From positions 1 to 64,000 of the forward strand of contig JAWKVP010000012.1 in NCBI GenBank assembly GCA_041398005.1: 64,000 nucleotides of DNA, in the 5' to 3' direction. The notes below the pieces were generated by a model. The model saw nothing but the letters and a program-made list of their open reading frames with translations. It was not told the origin of the DNA and did no database searches. Source of the stretch: JAGREO01 sp020446285 (GTDB lineage Bacteria > Pseudomonadota > Alphaproteobacteria > Geminicoccales > Geminicoccaceae). Shown here piece by piece: positions 54,194-63,759 of this stretch. The first letter of the stretch is position 1. Every line of letters starts with the position of its first letter. A program made the position numbers and the translations under genes.

Positions 54194-57100
54194 ATGCTTG
54201 CCACCGGATTCTCTGTAGATGAAGACTATCGCCTGAATGATGCTTTCACCCGTGAACGCGGAGCGGTCTACCTCACCGGTATTCAAGCCCTCGTCCGTCT
54301 GGCACTCATGCAGCGTCGTCTCGACGCGGCGAACGGTCTGGACACGGCCGGTTTCGTCACCGGCTATCGGGGATCGCCGGTCGCCGGTCTCGATCTGGCC
54401 ATGGAACGGGCGAAGCCGATGCTGGACCGTTCGCATATCCGTTTCCAGCCGGGTCTGAACGAAGCCCTGGCGGCGACCGCCGTCCTCGGCTCGCAACAGG
54501 TCGAGACGGAAGGCACGGCGCGGCATGACGGTGTCTTCTCCTTCTGGTACGGCAAGGGGCCGGGGATCGACTGGGCCGGCGATGCGATCAAGCACGGCAA
54601 TGCCTATGGCAGCTCGCCGCATGGGGGCGTTCTGGTCATTGCCGGCGACGATCACGGCGCCGTCTCGTCGACCATGTCACATCAGAGCGAACAGGCGCTG
54701 CAGGCTTGGTATCTGCCCGTGCTGCACCCGGCAACGATCGATGAGTATCTCGAACTGGGCTTGTATGGCATCGCACTGTCCCGCTTCAGCGGTGCATGGG
54801 TCGGGATCAAGGCGATCAGCGAGACGGTGGAAAGCGCCCGTCGGGTGATGCTGCCAGCGGCGCTGCCCGACTTCCGCTCACCGGCGGATTTCCACATGCC
54901 GCCGGGCGGCCTGCATTTTCGCTGGAACGATCCGCCGAGTGTCGCGATCGAGGCGCGCATGCAGACCAAGATCGAGGCGGCGGAAGCGTTCGCCCGGGCC
55001 AATCCGGTCGACCGGCTCATCACCGCCCCTAGACATGCGCGTCTTGCGATCGTCACGGTCGGCAAGGCGCATCTCGATCTCATGGAAGCCTTTCGCCGGC
55101 TCGGCTTCGCCACGCCTGCCGAAATCGAGGCGCTCGGTGTGCGGATCTGCAAGATCGCCCAGACCTGGCCCATCGAACGCGAAGGGCTCATGCGGGTCGC
55201 CGACGGGGTCCGGACGCTGCTGGTGGTCGAGGAAAAGCGGCCCTTCGTCGAGGATCAGGTCAGGAACCTGCTCTATGGCATGGAGGCTTCGAGACGTCCT
55301 TCGGTCATCGGCAAGACCGACGGGGCGGGGGCACCGCTTCTTCCCTCCTTCGGCGAACTGCGTCCGGGGATGCTGATGCCCGTCCTCGCCCGTCAGCTCC
55401 GCATCCTTTCTCCGCATATCCGGCTCACGCTCCCGGAGCACGCCGAACCCGCACCGCCCGATGCGGCCGGTTCGCTGCGCCGCGTGCCGCATTTCTGTTC
55501 CGGCTGTCCGCACAACAGCTCCACCGTGCTGCCTGCGGGTTCAAAGGCGTTTGGCGGTATCGGCTGTCACATCATGGCGACCTGGATGGGGCGCTCGACC
55601 CGTGGCGTCACCCAGATGGGTGGCGAGGGCAGCAACTGGACCGGCCTCGCTCCCTTCGTCGAACGCAAGCACATGTTCCAGAATCTGGGCGATGGCACCT
55701 ATTTCCATTCAGGTTCGCTCGGCATTCGCGCCGCGCTCGCGGCGGGCACCCGCATCACCTTCAAGATCCTCTTCAATGACGCCGTCGCCATGACCGGCGG
55801 GCAGAAGCATGACGGTCCTCTCGATCCGGCAAGGATCACCCGTCAGGTCCATGAGGAAGGCGTGCGGCGCATCGCCGTCGTGAGCGACGATCCCGGCCGT
55901 TACGGCAGGGCCATGGCATGGGCACCCGGCGTGACCATCCATCATCGCCATGAACTGGAACGGGTTCAGGAAGAGCTTGCGGGCCATGACGGCGTTTCCG
56001 TGCTGGTATACGACCAGACCTGCGCCGCCGAGAAGCGCCGCCGGCGCAGGAAGGGCACCTTCGCCGATCCGCCCCGCCGGGTGATGATCAACAGTCTCGT
56101 CTGCGAGGCCTGCGGCGATTGCTCGAAGGTGTCGAACTGCCTGTCGGTGCAGCCCGTGCGGACCGAATTCGGCGTCAGACGGACGATCGACCAGTCATCG
56201 TGCAACAAGGACTTCTCCTGCCGGGACGGCTTCTGCCCGAGCTTCGTGACCATCGAGGGTGGCAGGTTGCGCAAGGGCCGGGGGCTCGATGGCGCCATGA
56301 TCGACGAGCGGCTCGCGCGCATTCCGCACCCGCGCCTTCCGGCGATCGACCAGGTTCATGAAATCCTCGTGACGGGTATTGGCGGGACCGGCGTGCTGAC
56401 CGTCGGTGCGGTCATCGGCATGGCAGCACATCTGGAAAGCCGGCCCGTGAGTGTCCTCGATTTCACCGGGCTGGCGCAGAAGGGCGGGGCGGTGCTGAGC
56501 CATGTCCGCCTCGCATCGTCGATGGAGCATCTGCACCAGGGGCGGATCGAGCCGGACGAGGCCGATGCGCTGATCGCCTGCGATCTCGTCACCGCCGCCG
56601 ACGGACCGGCGCTCTCCACCCTGCGACGTGATCACACCCGTATTGTCTGCAATCTCGATACGAGTGCCACGGCCGGCATGATCGGCGATCCCTCCTACCG
56701 CATCGATGTCGACAGGCTCGTCGCAACGCTGAAGAGGCGCGCCGGTTCATCTCCCGTCGACTCCCTCGATGCGCAGAAGCTGGCACTCGCGGCCACGGGC
56801 GATGCCATCGGCGCAAACATGCTGCTGCTGGGCTTCGCCTTCCAGAAGGGATTGGTGCCACTGTCGCAGCGGGCGATGGAACGCGCCATCGAGCTCAATG
56901 GCGTCGCTGTCGAGGACAATCTGCGCAATTTCGCCTTCGGCCGGCTCGCGGCACATGATCCGGACTGGCTGCGCGGCGTGATCGACGGCGATGTCGAAGA
57001 ACCCGAAACGCTCGATGCACTGCTCGAACACCGGATGGCGCATCTCGAGCGCTATCAGGACCGGGCCTGCGCCGAACACTATGCGGCATTCGTTCGGTCG

Positions 57101-57646
57101 ATGGCGGCAAGGGACGAAACGCTCGGCCTCGCGGTGGCGCGCCAGCTGTTTCGTCTGATGGCGCACAAGGATGAATATGAGGTGGCACGCCTCTTTACCG
57201 ACGGGCGATTCCATGCCGAGGTGGAGGCGGCTTTCGAAGGCGACTGGCGCATCCGCTATCACATGGCTCCGCCGGCACTCGCCTTCCTCAGGGACGCAAG
57301 GGGCCGGCCGCGCAAACTCGCCTTTGGCTCGTGGTTCGCCATGCCCCTGCGCATCCTGGCCGCTTTCGGCCGGCTGCGCGGAACCTTCCTCGATCCGTTC
57401 AAGGGTTCGAAGGAACGCAAGGCGGCGCAACGCCTGCTCGCCGAATATCGCACGACGCTCGTGGACCTCGTTGCGCGTGACGATATTGCCAGAGCGCGCG
57501 AATTTGCCGACCTGCCCGACATGATCCGTGGTTTTGGCCATGTTCGCGAGGCCGGCATGATCCGCTACGACAAGGCGAGGACGGACCTGCTCGGGGACAG
57601 CGAGGAAAACGGCGCGGTCGAGGCATTCGCGATCGCCGCCGAGTGA
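54194..57646 (+). CDS. Indolepyruvate ferredoxin oxidoreductase, fused alpha/beta/gamma
   Basis: 1150 residues. N-terminal pyruvate-oxidoreductase domain with GYRGSPVAGLDL, TPP part with HFCSGCPHNSSTV, GGIGCHIMATWM and FQNLGDGTYFHSG, Fe-S Cys cluster CEACGDC..CNKDFSCRDGFCP, then a gamma domain (GIGGTGVLTVGAVIGMA). Oxidises aryl/branched 2-keto acids to acyl-CoA with ferredoxin reduction; aromatic amino acid degradation fits. Starts at ATG 54194. Confidence 0.9.
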   Translation: MLATGFSVDEDYRLNDAFTRERGAVYLTGIQALVRLALMQRRLDAANGLDTAGFVTGYRGSPVAGLDLAMERAKPMLDRSHIRFQPGLNEALAATAVLGSQQVETEGTARHDGVFSFWYGKGPGIDWAGDAIKHGNAYGSSPHGGVLVIAGDDHGAVSSTMSHQSEQALQAWYLPVLHPATIDEYLELGLYGIALSRFSGAWVGIKAISETVESARRVMLPAALPDFRSPADFHMPPGGLHFRWNDPPSVAIEARMQTKIEAAEAFARANPVDRLITAPRHARLAIVTVGKAHLDLMEAFRRLGFATPAEIEALGVRICKIAQTWPIEREGLMRVADGVRTLLVVEEKRPFVEDQVRNLLYGMEASRRPSVIGKTDGAGAPLLPSFGELRPGMLMPVLARQLRILSPHIRLTLPEHAEPAPPDAAGSLRRVPHFCSGCPHNSSTVLPAGSKAFGGIGCHIMATWMGRSTRGVTQMGGEGSNWTGLAPFVERKHMFQNLGDGTYFHSGSLGIRAALAAGTRITFKILFNDAVAMTGGQKHDGPLDPARITRQVHEEGVRRIAVVSDDPGRYGRAMAWAPGVTIHHRHELERVQEELAGHDGVSVLVYDQTCAAEKRRRRRKGTFADPPRRVMINSLVCEACGDCSKVSNCLSVQPVRTEFGVRRTIDQSSCNKDFSCRDGFCPSFVTIEGGRLRKGRGLDGAMIDERLARIPHPRLPAIDQVHEILVTGIGGTGVLTVGAVIGMAAHLESRPVSVLDFTGLAQKGGAVLSHVRLASSMEHLHQGRIEPDEADALIACDLVTAADGPALSTLRRDHTRIVCNLDTSATAGMIGDPSYRIDVDRLVATLKRRAGSSPVDSLDAQKLALAATGDAIGANMLLLGFAFQKGLVPLSQRAMERAIELNGVAVEDNLRNFAFGRLAAHDPDWLRGVIDGDVEEPETLDALLEHRMAHLERYQDRACAEHYAAFVRSMAARDETLGLAVARQLFRLMAHKDEYEVARLFTDGRFHAEVEAAFEGDWRIRYHMAPPALAFLRDARGRPRKLAFGSWFAMPLRILAAFGRLRGTFLDPFKGSKERKAAQRLLAEYRTTLVDLVARDDIARAREFADLPDMIRGFGHVREAGMIRYDKARTDLLGDSEENGAVEAFAIAAE

Positions 57647-57746
57647 AAGGCGACGGCACGCCCTTTTGTGCAGAGCGGACTTTGCCTCCCTGTCCGGCTG
57701 CGCCTATGATCGATCACCAGTTCAGCTCGACGGGGAGGAGAGAAAC

Positions 57747-58202
57747 ATGCTGATCGGAATCGATCCCATCCTGAATGGTGATGTGCTGCAGGTGCTGTGC
57801 GACATGGGGCATGGCGACACGATCTGCATCGCGGATGCCAATTTTCCCGGACGCGAGACGGCGCGGCGGGCGAATGTCCCCTGGGCACATCTGGATTGCG
57901 ATCTCCCGCGCGCCATGCGCGCTGTCCTGTCCGTCATGCCGCTCGACAGCTTTGTCGAGGAAGCCGTTCACCGGATGGAGGATGGCGATGATCCGCAAGG
58001 GCTGAACGAGGCACATCGCGATGTGAAGGCCGTGATGGAAGAAGTTTCCGGAACACGCTGGAAACTTGGAGGAATCGAGCGTTTTGCCTTTTATGAAGAA
58101 GCCTTGAACTGTTCGCTCGTGATCTCCACCCAGGAACGCCGCGGCTATGCCTGTTTCATTCTGAAGAAGGGCGTTCTCGACCCCGGCGGGGCGGTGATCT
58201 GA
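57747..58202 (+). CDS. RbsD/FucU family mutarotase
   Basis: 151 residues. LCDMGHGDTICIADANFPG and the later IERFAFYEEALNC-type segment are signatures; the active-site His20-like in GHGD is present. L-fucose mutarotase or ribose pyranase. GGGGAGGAG lies just before the ATG. No fuc or rbs genes follow. Confidence 0.85.
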   Translation: MLIGIDPILNGDVLQVLCDMGHGDTICIADANFPGRETARRANVPWAHLDCDLPRAMRAVLSVMPLDSFVEEAVHRMEDGDDPQGLNEAHRDVKAVMEEVSGTRWKLGGIERFAFYEEALNCSLVISTQERRGYACFILKKGVLDPGGAVI

Positions 58203-59147
58203 TCAGCCGGACCTGAGCCGCAGTTCGACCATCACCGCATGGTGATCGGAACCGGGCAGGTTGACGACTTCACGCGAGACGATCTCGACATCGTCGCTGG
58301 TGAAGATGTGATCGATGGGAAGCCGGAACGGCCAGGGCATGGCCGATGGCCAGGTTCCCTCCATGCCGCGATGTGCCGAAAGGCCGGAATCACGCTCGAT
58401 CTGGCGCACGACCCGCCCCCAGGTAACGGCATTGAAATCACCGACGAGAACCAGCGGTCCCTCGATTTCCGAAGCCAGGCTGGTCAGAAGCTCGGCATGT
58501 TTCTGCTGGTGATGGACCTGACCGACGGGTATCGGCCGGGTCATGTGTGCACCGATGATCCCGAGAATGCCCGCGGGCGTCTCGATTCCGGCATAGACCG
58601 CGCGGCTTCTGTTCCATCGTTCGGCCGGCGTCTGCGTATCGACGATGGGAAAGCGTGAGTGGATGACGAGATCGCATCCGCTCAGATTGAAACAGTCCGC
58701 CTCGGCGCCGAAATCGTCCGAGATGGCCGCAAGATCCTCACGCCAGCCATTGACGGTTTCGGCAGTGACGAGGATGTCCGCGTCGAGACGCTCCAGCGTG
58801 TGCATGGCCGCCGCGCGCTGATGGTTGTCGGCCCAGAGATTGCTGAAGACCAGACGAACCGTTTGCGTACTGGCAACGGCCGTGTTGGGGATGAGCGGCG
58901 GCTGCATGTGGAAGATCTGGACGAGCAGGCAGAGAGTGTGCGCTCCCGCAAATTTCCAGTGCCGCAGGAAAACGGCCAGCAGCGCGAACGCGACGGTCAA
59001 TGCTGCACCCTGCAGGAGGAACTGGGTGATAAGGTCCGCCCGCGAACTGAGGTCCGAAAGGAACGGAATGAGCGCGAACGCGGCAGAAAGACCGAGAAGG
59101 ATCGCCTGGATCAGCCATTTGAGGGAATAGCGCGCGGCCAGTCGCAT
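58203..59147 (-). CDS. Endonuclease/exonuclease/phosphatase family membrane protein
   Basis: 314 residues with three N-terminal hydrophobic helices, then an EEP fold: LVFSNLWADN, VTAETVNGWREDL, VGDFNAVTWGRVVRQIE, PIDHIFTSDD and SDHHAVMVELRL. The catalytic domain would be extracytoplasmic, with a phosphodiester or lipid substrate. Start ATG 59147 overlaps the ygfZ stop (TGATG), so both are coupled; ATG 59198 is an alternative. Confidence 0.8.
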   Translation of the reverse strand: MRLAARYSLKWLIQAILLGLSAAFALIPFLSDLSSRADLITQFLLQGAALTVAFALLAVFLRHWKFAGAHTLCLLVQIFHMQPPLIPNTAVASTQTVRLVFSNLWADNHQRAAAMHTLERLDADILVTAETVNGWREDLAAISDDFGAEADCFNLSGCDLVIHSRFPIVDTQTPAERWNRSRAVYAGIETPAGILGIIGAHMTRPIPVGQVHHQQKHAELLTSLASEIEGPLVLVGDFNAVTWGRVVRQIERDSGLSAHRGMEGTWPSAMPWPFRLPIDHIFTSDDVEIVSREVVNLPGSDHHAVMVELRLRSG

Positions 59148-59983
59148 CAGGCGCCAGCTCCATCCGGCCTGCGCAACCGGATGATACCGTTTTCGCATGG
59201 TACGCCGCCTGCCTCGATGTTCTCCACCCGGTCCAGCCGCACGAGTGCCATGCCGAGCCCGTCGCGGCTGCTGCGCATTTCCAGTGCCTCGCGTCCGTCG
59301 AGATCGAGCACCGTGCCACAGGCCGGCGGCATGCCATCGATGGCGACGGGCATCAGCCGGCGTTTTGCGAGACCGCGATGCTTCATTCGCGCCGTAAGTT
59401 CCTGACCGACATAGCATCCCTTGGTGAAGGAGACACCGTGAAGCTCCTCGAATCCGGCCTCGGCGAGGGTCGAACGCTCCTGCACCAGATCGAGTCCGCC
59501 ATCGGGAATGCCCAGTCGCAGCCGGTGCAGGTCGTAACGGTCCGGATCATCGAGATCCCGGGGAAGGTCCTCGCGCCGACCGGCGAGCCTCGACCCCATG
59601 AGCGGGTGGCGCGGATCGTCGAAAGCGTCGAAGCCCTTCGGGCGATGTGGCTCGCTGGAACCGAAGGACAGCAGCACGACATGATCGTCGAGACGCTCGA
59701 TACCGACCTTCGCACGCAGTCTGTAGAGTGTCAGGCGACGCAGCAGGTCATCGGCCCCGCTTGTCGCCACATCGATGAGAATGCTGCCATCGCCGGCATC
59801 GAATAGCATGAAATCATGCAAAAATTTGCCTTGCGGCGTCAGGAGTGCCGCGTAAACTGCGCGCGACGGTTGCAGGGCCTCGACATCATTGCTGACGAGC
59901 CCCTGCAGGAAGGTCCTGTTGTCCTCGCCCGATACTCGAAACAGGGTTCGATCGTCTGCATGGACGAGATATCTCTGCGTCAT
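59147..59983 (-). CDS. ygfZ: Folate-binding YgfZ/GcvT-like protein
   Basis: 278 residues. FLQGLVSNDVE, and the signature KGCYVGQELTARM with the conserved Cys. YgfZ family acts with tetrahydrofolate in Fe-S cluster assembly/repair. ATG 59983 after GGAGAGGGA. Divergent from the GH15 gene by 146 bases. Confidence 0.93.
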   Translation of the reverse strand: MTQRYLVHADDRTLFRVSGEDNRTFLQGLVSNDVEALQPSRAVYAALLTPQGKFLHDFMLFDAGDGSILIDVATSGADDLLRRLTLYRLRAKVGIERLDDHVVLLSFGSSEPHRPKGFDAFDDPRHPLMGSRLAGRREDLPRDLDDPDRYDLHRLRLGIPDGGLDLVQERSTLAEAGFEELHGVSFTKGCYVGQELTARMKHRGLAKRRLMPVAIDGMPPACGTVLDLDGREALEMRSSRDGLGMALVRLDRVENIEAGGVPCENGIIRLRRPDGAGA

Positions 59984-60129
59984 TCCCTCTCCGGTCACCG
60001 TCGGTCCGAACTTCAGGCTAGACTTGGTGTGCCTCCCTGCGCAAGGCAAGAGGGCAGGGAATGCACGCATGTCCGCAGGATCGGTTTTCCCTCCCCCTCA
60101 GCCCAATCACTTTCGGTTGAAAATCATCC

Positions 60130-61914
60130 ATGAGCAGAAATCTGGACTATGGCCTCATCGGCAACTGCACGATCAATGCCCTGATCGACAGGGAAGCGCG
60201 CATCGTCTGGAGCTGCTTTCCGCGCTTTGACGGCGATCCGGTCTTCAGCCGGCTGCTCGATGACGATGCGGATCGCGGCTTCTTCGGCATCGAAATGGAC
60301 GGTACCGTCGAAACCGGACAGGACTATGTGCGCAACACGGCGATCCTTCGCACCGTCTTCAGGAACGAACGCGGCTCCGGTATCGAGATCATCGATTTCT
60401 GCCCGCGCTTCGAGCAGTTCGAGCGGATGTTCCGTCCGACCATGATCGTGCGCATGATCAATCCGCTCGGCGAGGAGAGCCCGCGCATCCGCATCCGCGT
60501 GGCACCGCACTACAATTATGGCGGCACGCGCCCGTCGATCACCCGCGGCAGCAATCATCTGCGCTTTGTCGACGATACCCATTCGCTCCGGCTGACCACC
60601 GATGCGCCGCTCACCTATGTCGTCGGTGGCGACAGTTTCCGTCTCGACCGGCCGATCGTCCTGGTCTTCGGACCCGACGAGAGCCTGCGCGGGAGCGTCC
60701 GCGCTACGGCAAGGGATTTCCTGGAAAAAACAACAGCCTACTGGCAACATCTCTCGGGACGGTTGCATCTGCCGTTCGAGTGGCAGGAGGCGGTGATCCG
60801 CTCGGCCATCACGCTCAAGCTCTGCAGCTTCGAGGAAACGGGCGCCATCATCGCCTCGCCGACGACCTCCATGCCCGAAGCGGATGGTGAGGGGCGGAAC
60901 TGGGACTATCGCTTCTGCTGGATCCGCGACGCGTTCTTCGTCGTCCGCATCCTCAACCGCCTCGGCTATATCGAGACGATGGAAGGCTATATCAGCTATA
61001 TCGAGAATATCGTCTCCGCCAGCGGCGACGGCTACATGCAGCCTGTCTTCGGCATCGGCTGCGAACGCGCGCTCATCGAGAACACGATCGACACGCTTGC
61101 GGGCTATTGCGGCAACAAGCCCGTCCGCGTCGGCAACCAGGCTTACGAGCACCTGCAGCATGATGGCTATGGCTCCGTCATCCTCGCGGCGACCCAGGCC
61201 TTCTTCGACCATCGTCTGAGCCAGCCGGCCGGCGTCGCCACCTTCGAGCGTCTGGAGGTACTGGGCGAGAAGGCTTGGGAATATCACGACAAGCCGGATG
61301 CGGGACTCTGGGAATTCCGCACCAAGGCGTTCATCCACACCCATTCCTCCTTCATGTGCTGGGCTGCGTGCGATCGTCTCGCCCGCATTGCCGGTCATCT
61401 CGGACTGCCGGAACGCAGTGCCTTCTGGCGCGACCGCGCCGACCGGATCAAGGCGCTGATCGAACGCGAGGCATGGAACGAGAAGCTGAACAGCTTTACC
61501 GCCAGTTTCGGCGGAGAGGATCTCGATGCCAGCCTGCTGCTGATGGAAGAGGTCGGATTCGTCAAGGCGGACGATCCGCGCTATATCGGAACGGTGGAGG
61601 CGGTGGCGCGTGCATTGCGCGACGGGCCTTACCTGCACCGGTACAAGGCACCCGACGATTTCGGCGCGCCGGAGAATGCCTTTTTGATCTGCAGCTTCTG
61701 GCTGGTCGAGGCCTTTGCCGCGATCGGCCGGCACGAGGAGGCGCGGGAGCTCTTCGAACAGCTCCTTTCGTGCCGTAACCATCTGGGTCTGCTCGCCGAG
61801 CATGTAAATCGCGAGAGCGGTGTCCTCTGGGGCAACTTCCCGCAGACCTACAGCCATGTCGGTCTCATTTCCTGCGCGATGCGCCTGAGCAGGTCCTGGG
61901 ATCAGGTCGTGTAG
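60130..61914 (+). CDS. Glycoside hydrolase family 15 protein, trehalase/glucoamylase-like
   Basis: 594 residues. GH15 (alpha/alpha)6 barrel with N-terminal beta domain; GRNWDYRFCWIRDA near 255, PDAGLWEFRTK with catalytic Glu and LLAEHVNRESGVLWGNFPQ with the second Glu. Either trehalase or glucoamylase; pairing with otsA 21 bases downstream favours trehalose handling. ATG 60130. Confidence 0.9.
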   Translation: MSRNLDYGLIGNCTINALIDREARIVWSCFPRFDGDPVFSRLLDDDADRGFFGIEMDGTVETGQDYVRNTAILRTVFRNERGSGIEIIDFCPRFEQFERMFRPTMIVRMINPLGEESPRIRIRVAPHYNYGGTRPSITRGSNHLRFVDDTHSLRLTTDAPLTYVVGGDSFRLDRPIVLVFGPDESLRGSVRATARDFLEKTTAYWQHLSGRLHLPFEWQEAVIRSAITLKLCSFEETGAIIASPTTSMPEADGEGRNWDYRFCWIRDAFFVVRILNRLGYIETMEGYISYIENIVSASGDGYMQPVFGIGCERALIENTIDTLAGYCGNKPVRVGNQAYEHLQHDGYGSVILAATQAFFDHRLSQPAGVATFERLEVLGEKAWEYHDKPDAGLWEFRTKAFIHTHSSFMCWAACDRLARIAGHLGLPERSAFWRDRADRIKALIEREAWNEKLNSFTASFGGEDLDASLLLMEEVGFVKADDPRYIGTVEAVARALRDGPYLHRYKAPDDFGAPENAFLICSFWLVEAFAAIGRHEEARELFEQLLSCRNHLGLLAEHVNRESGVLWGNFPQTYSHVGLISCAMRLSRSWDQVV

Positions 61915-61934
61915 AACAAGGGGGAGGGTGCAAG

Positions 61935-63335
61935 CTGTCTCGTCTCGTCGTCGTCTCGAACCGCGTCACACCCATCACGAGTCGTCAGGTCAGTTCGGCC
62001 GGCGGCCTTGCCGTCGGAGTCCACGCCGCCTTGCGGGACTCCGGCGGGCTCTGGTTCGGCTGGAGCGGAGAAACCAGCGAGGAGCCGCCGGAAAAACCCA
62101 AGGTCTTTCGAACCGGCAAGGTCACATATGGCCTGATCGACCTGAAAACCGACGATTTCGAGGCCTATTACGGCGGTTTCTCGAACCGGACGCTCTGGCC
62201 GCTCTTTCACTATCGCCTCGATCTCGCAAGCTTCGAGCATCACTGGTATGCTGCCTATCGCAAGGTCAACCAGCGCTTCGCCGAGGCGCTGCTGCCGCTC
62301 CTGCGAGACGGCGACATCATCTGGATTCATGACTATCAGCTGATCCCGATGGCGACCGAGCTTCGCCGTCTGGGCGTCAATGCGCGTATCGGCTTTTTCC
62401 TGCACATTCCGTTTCCCACACCGGAAATCTTCCTCACCCTGCCATGGCACCGCCAGCTGGCAACCGACCTTGCGACCTACGATGTGGTCGGTTTCCAGAC
62501 CGGCACGGACCTGCGCGAATTCAGTCTCTATATCGAGCACGAGCTGAACGGAACGGTACAGCGGGACGGAACCATGCGGGCGGTCGGACGGACCTTCCAC
62601 GCGGGAACCTATCCCATCGGCATCGATGTCGATGACGTGGTGTCGATGTCGCGTTCGGTGGAGGCCCGCAAGCAGGCGGAAAAGGTAAGGGCGACGTTGC
62701 CGGGTGACCGCATGCTCATGATCGGCGTCGACCGGCTCGACTACACCAAGGGGCTGATCGAGCGGCTGCGCGCCTATGAAATGCTGCTCAAGGACTATCC
62801 GAGCCAGCGCAGGCAGGTCGTGCTCATGCAGATTTCCGCGCCATCAAGAGAGGATGTGCCGGAATATCTGGAGATTCGACAGCAGGTCGAACTCATGTCG
62901 GGTCATCTGAACGGCGTCTACAGCGAGAGCGACTGGGTGCCGCTTCGCTACATCAACCGAAGCCACAGCCGCCGCGTGCTCACCGGATTCTTCCGCATGA
63001 GCCGGGTCGGTCTCGTGACACCGCTGCGCGACGGCATGAATCTCGTGGCGGAGGAATATGTGGCGGCACAGGATCCGGACGATCCGGGAGTCCTGGTCCT
63101 GTCACGCTTTGCCGGCTGCGCGCGCATCCTCGAAGGGGCTCTCATCGTCAATCCCTACGACGTCTATCACGTCGCCGACACGCTTCACGCCGCCCTGAGC
63201 ATGCCGCAGGCAGAGCGAAAGGACCGCTGGGAACGCATGATGCAGTCCACCCGCAGGAACGACATCAATGTCTGGCGCGACCGCTTCCTCGCGGACCTGC
63301 GGGGCGATGACGACAGGAGCGACAACGCAAGCTGA
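61935..63335 (+). CDS. otsA: Trehalose-6-phosphate synthase
   Basis: 466 residues, GT20. Mature start SRLVVVSNRVTP is family-conserved, but no ATG, GTG or TTG is in frame; CTG 61935 follows GGGGGAGGG at seven bases and is the best start. Core motifs WIHDYQLIPMATEL, HIPFPTPEIF, IGVDRLDYTKGLIERL and RDGMNLVAEEYVAAQ. Combines UDP-glucose and glucose-6-phosphate. No otsB is in the window. Confidence 0.93.
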   Translation: MSRLVVVSNRVTPITSRQVSSAGGLAVGVHAALRDSGGLWFGWSGETSEEPPEKPKVFRTGKVTYGLIDLKTDDFEAYYGGFSNRTLWPLFHYRLDLASFEHHWYAAYRKVNQRFAEALLPLLRDGDIIWIHDYQLIPMATELRRLGVNARIGFFLHIPFPTPEIFLTLPWHRQLATDLATYDVVGFQTGTDLREFSLYIEHELNGTVQRDGTMRAVGRTFHAGTYPIGIDVDDVVSMSRSVEARKQAEKVRATLPGDRMLMIGVDRLDYTKGLIERLRAYEMLLKDYPSQRRQVVLMQISAPSREDVPEYLEIRQQVELMSGHLNGVYSESDWVPLRYINRSHSRRVLTGFFRMSRVGLVTPLRDGMNLVAEEYVAAQDPDDPGVLVLSRFAGCARILEGALIVNPYDVYHVADTLHAALSMPQAERKDRWERMMQSTRRNDINVWRDRFLADLRGDDDRSDNAS

Positions 63336-63483
63336 GAGCAGTGCCGTTCGTACACCCGCCCTCAGGACGAATCATAATTTGCATAAGAATTGTTATGACA
63401 AATTATTGTCGGACTGATTCTTGCCAAATTCCACAAACCATATATATTGTATATACGTCATTTTTATAACCGAGGTGATCGGC
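63336..63483. promoter_or_regulatory. AT-rich promoter/operator region of vapB
   Basis: About 148 AT-rich bases between otsA and vapB. The palindrome GACAA-ATTA-TTGTC and a TATATATTGTATATAC stretch close to the start are suited to antitoxin autorepression. Confidence 0.5.
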
Positions 63484-63759
63484 ATGAGAGCCAAATTGTT
63501 CATGAACGGCAACTCACAGGCGGTACGCATCCCGGCCGAGATGCGTTTTGACGGCGACGAAGTCTTGCTCGAATACGATCCGGTGACGCACGCCGTCACC
63601 TTGCGGCCCACGGAAGAATCGCGCGAGGAGAAATTGCGGAAGTTCGAGAAGAGACTCCGTGAAATGCCCTATGATCCGGAAGGAGCGGCCGAATACCGCC
63701 GGGTCATGAAAGAGGTCGAAGACGAAGATCCCATGCCGCGAGAAGGACATGCGCTTTGA
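63484..63759 (+). CDS. vapB: VapB-type AbrB-domain antitoxin
   Basis: 91 residues. RAKLFMNGNSQAVRIPAEMRFDGDEVLLEY is a SpoVT-AbrB DNA-binding fold; the acidic C-terminus (KEVEDEDPMP) would bind the toxin. Represses its own promoter by homology. Followed directly by the PIN gene. Confidence 0.85.
   Translation: MRAKLFMNGNSQAVRIPAEMRFDGDEVLLEYDPVTHAVTLRPTEESREEKLRKFEKRLREMPYDPEGAAEYRRVMKEVEDEDPMPREGHAL

Noticed and set aside
60124..61857. 577-residue minus-strand frame over the GH15 gene
   Set aside because: Reverse frame of a strong GH15 match.
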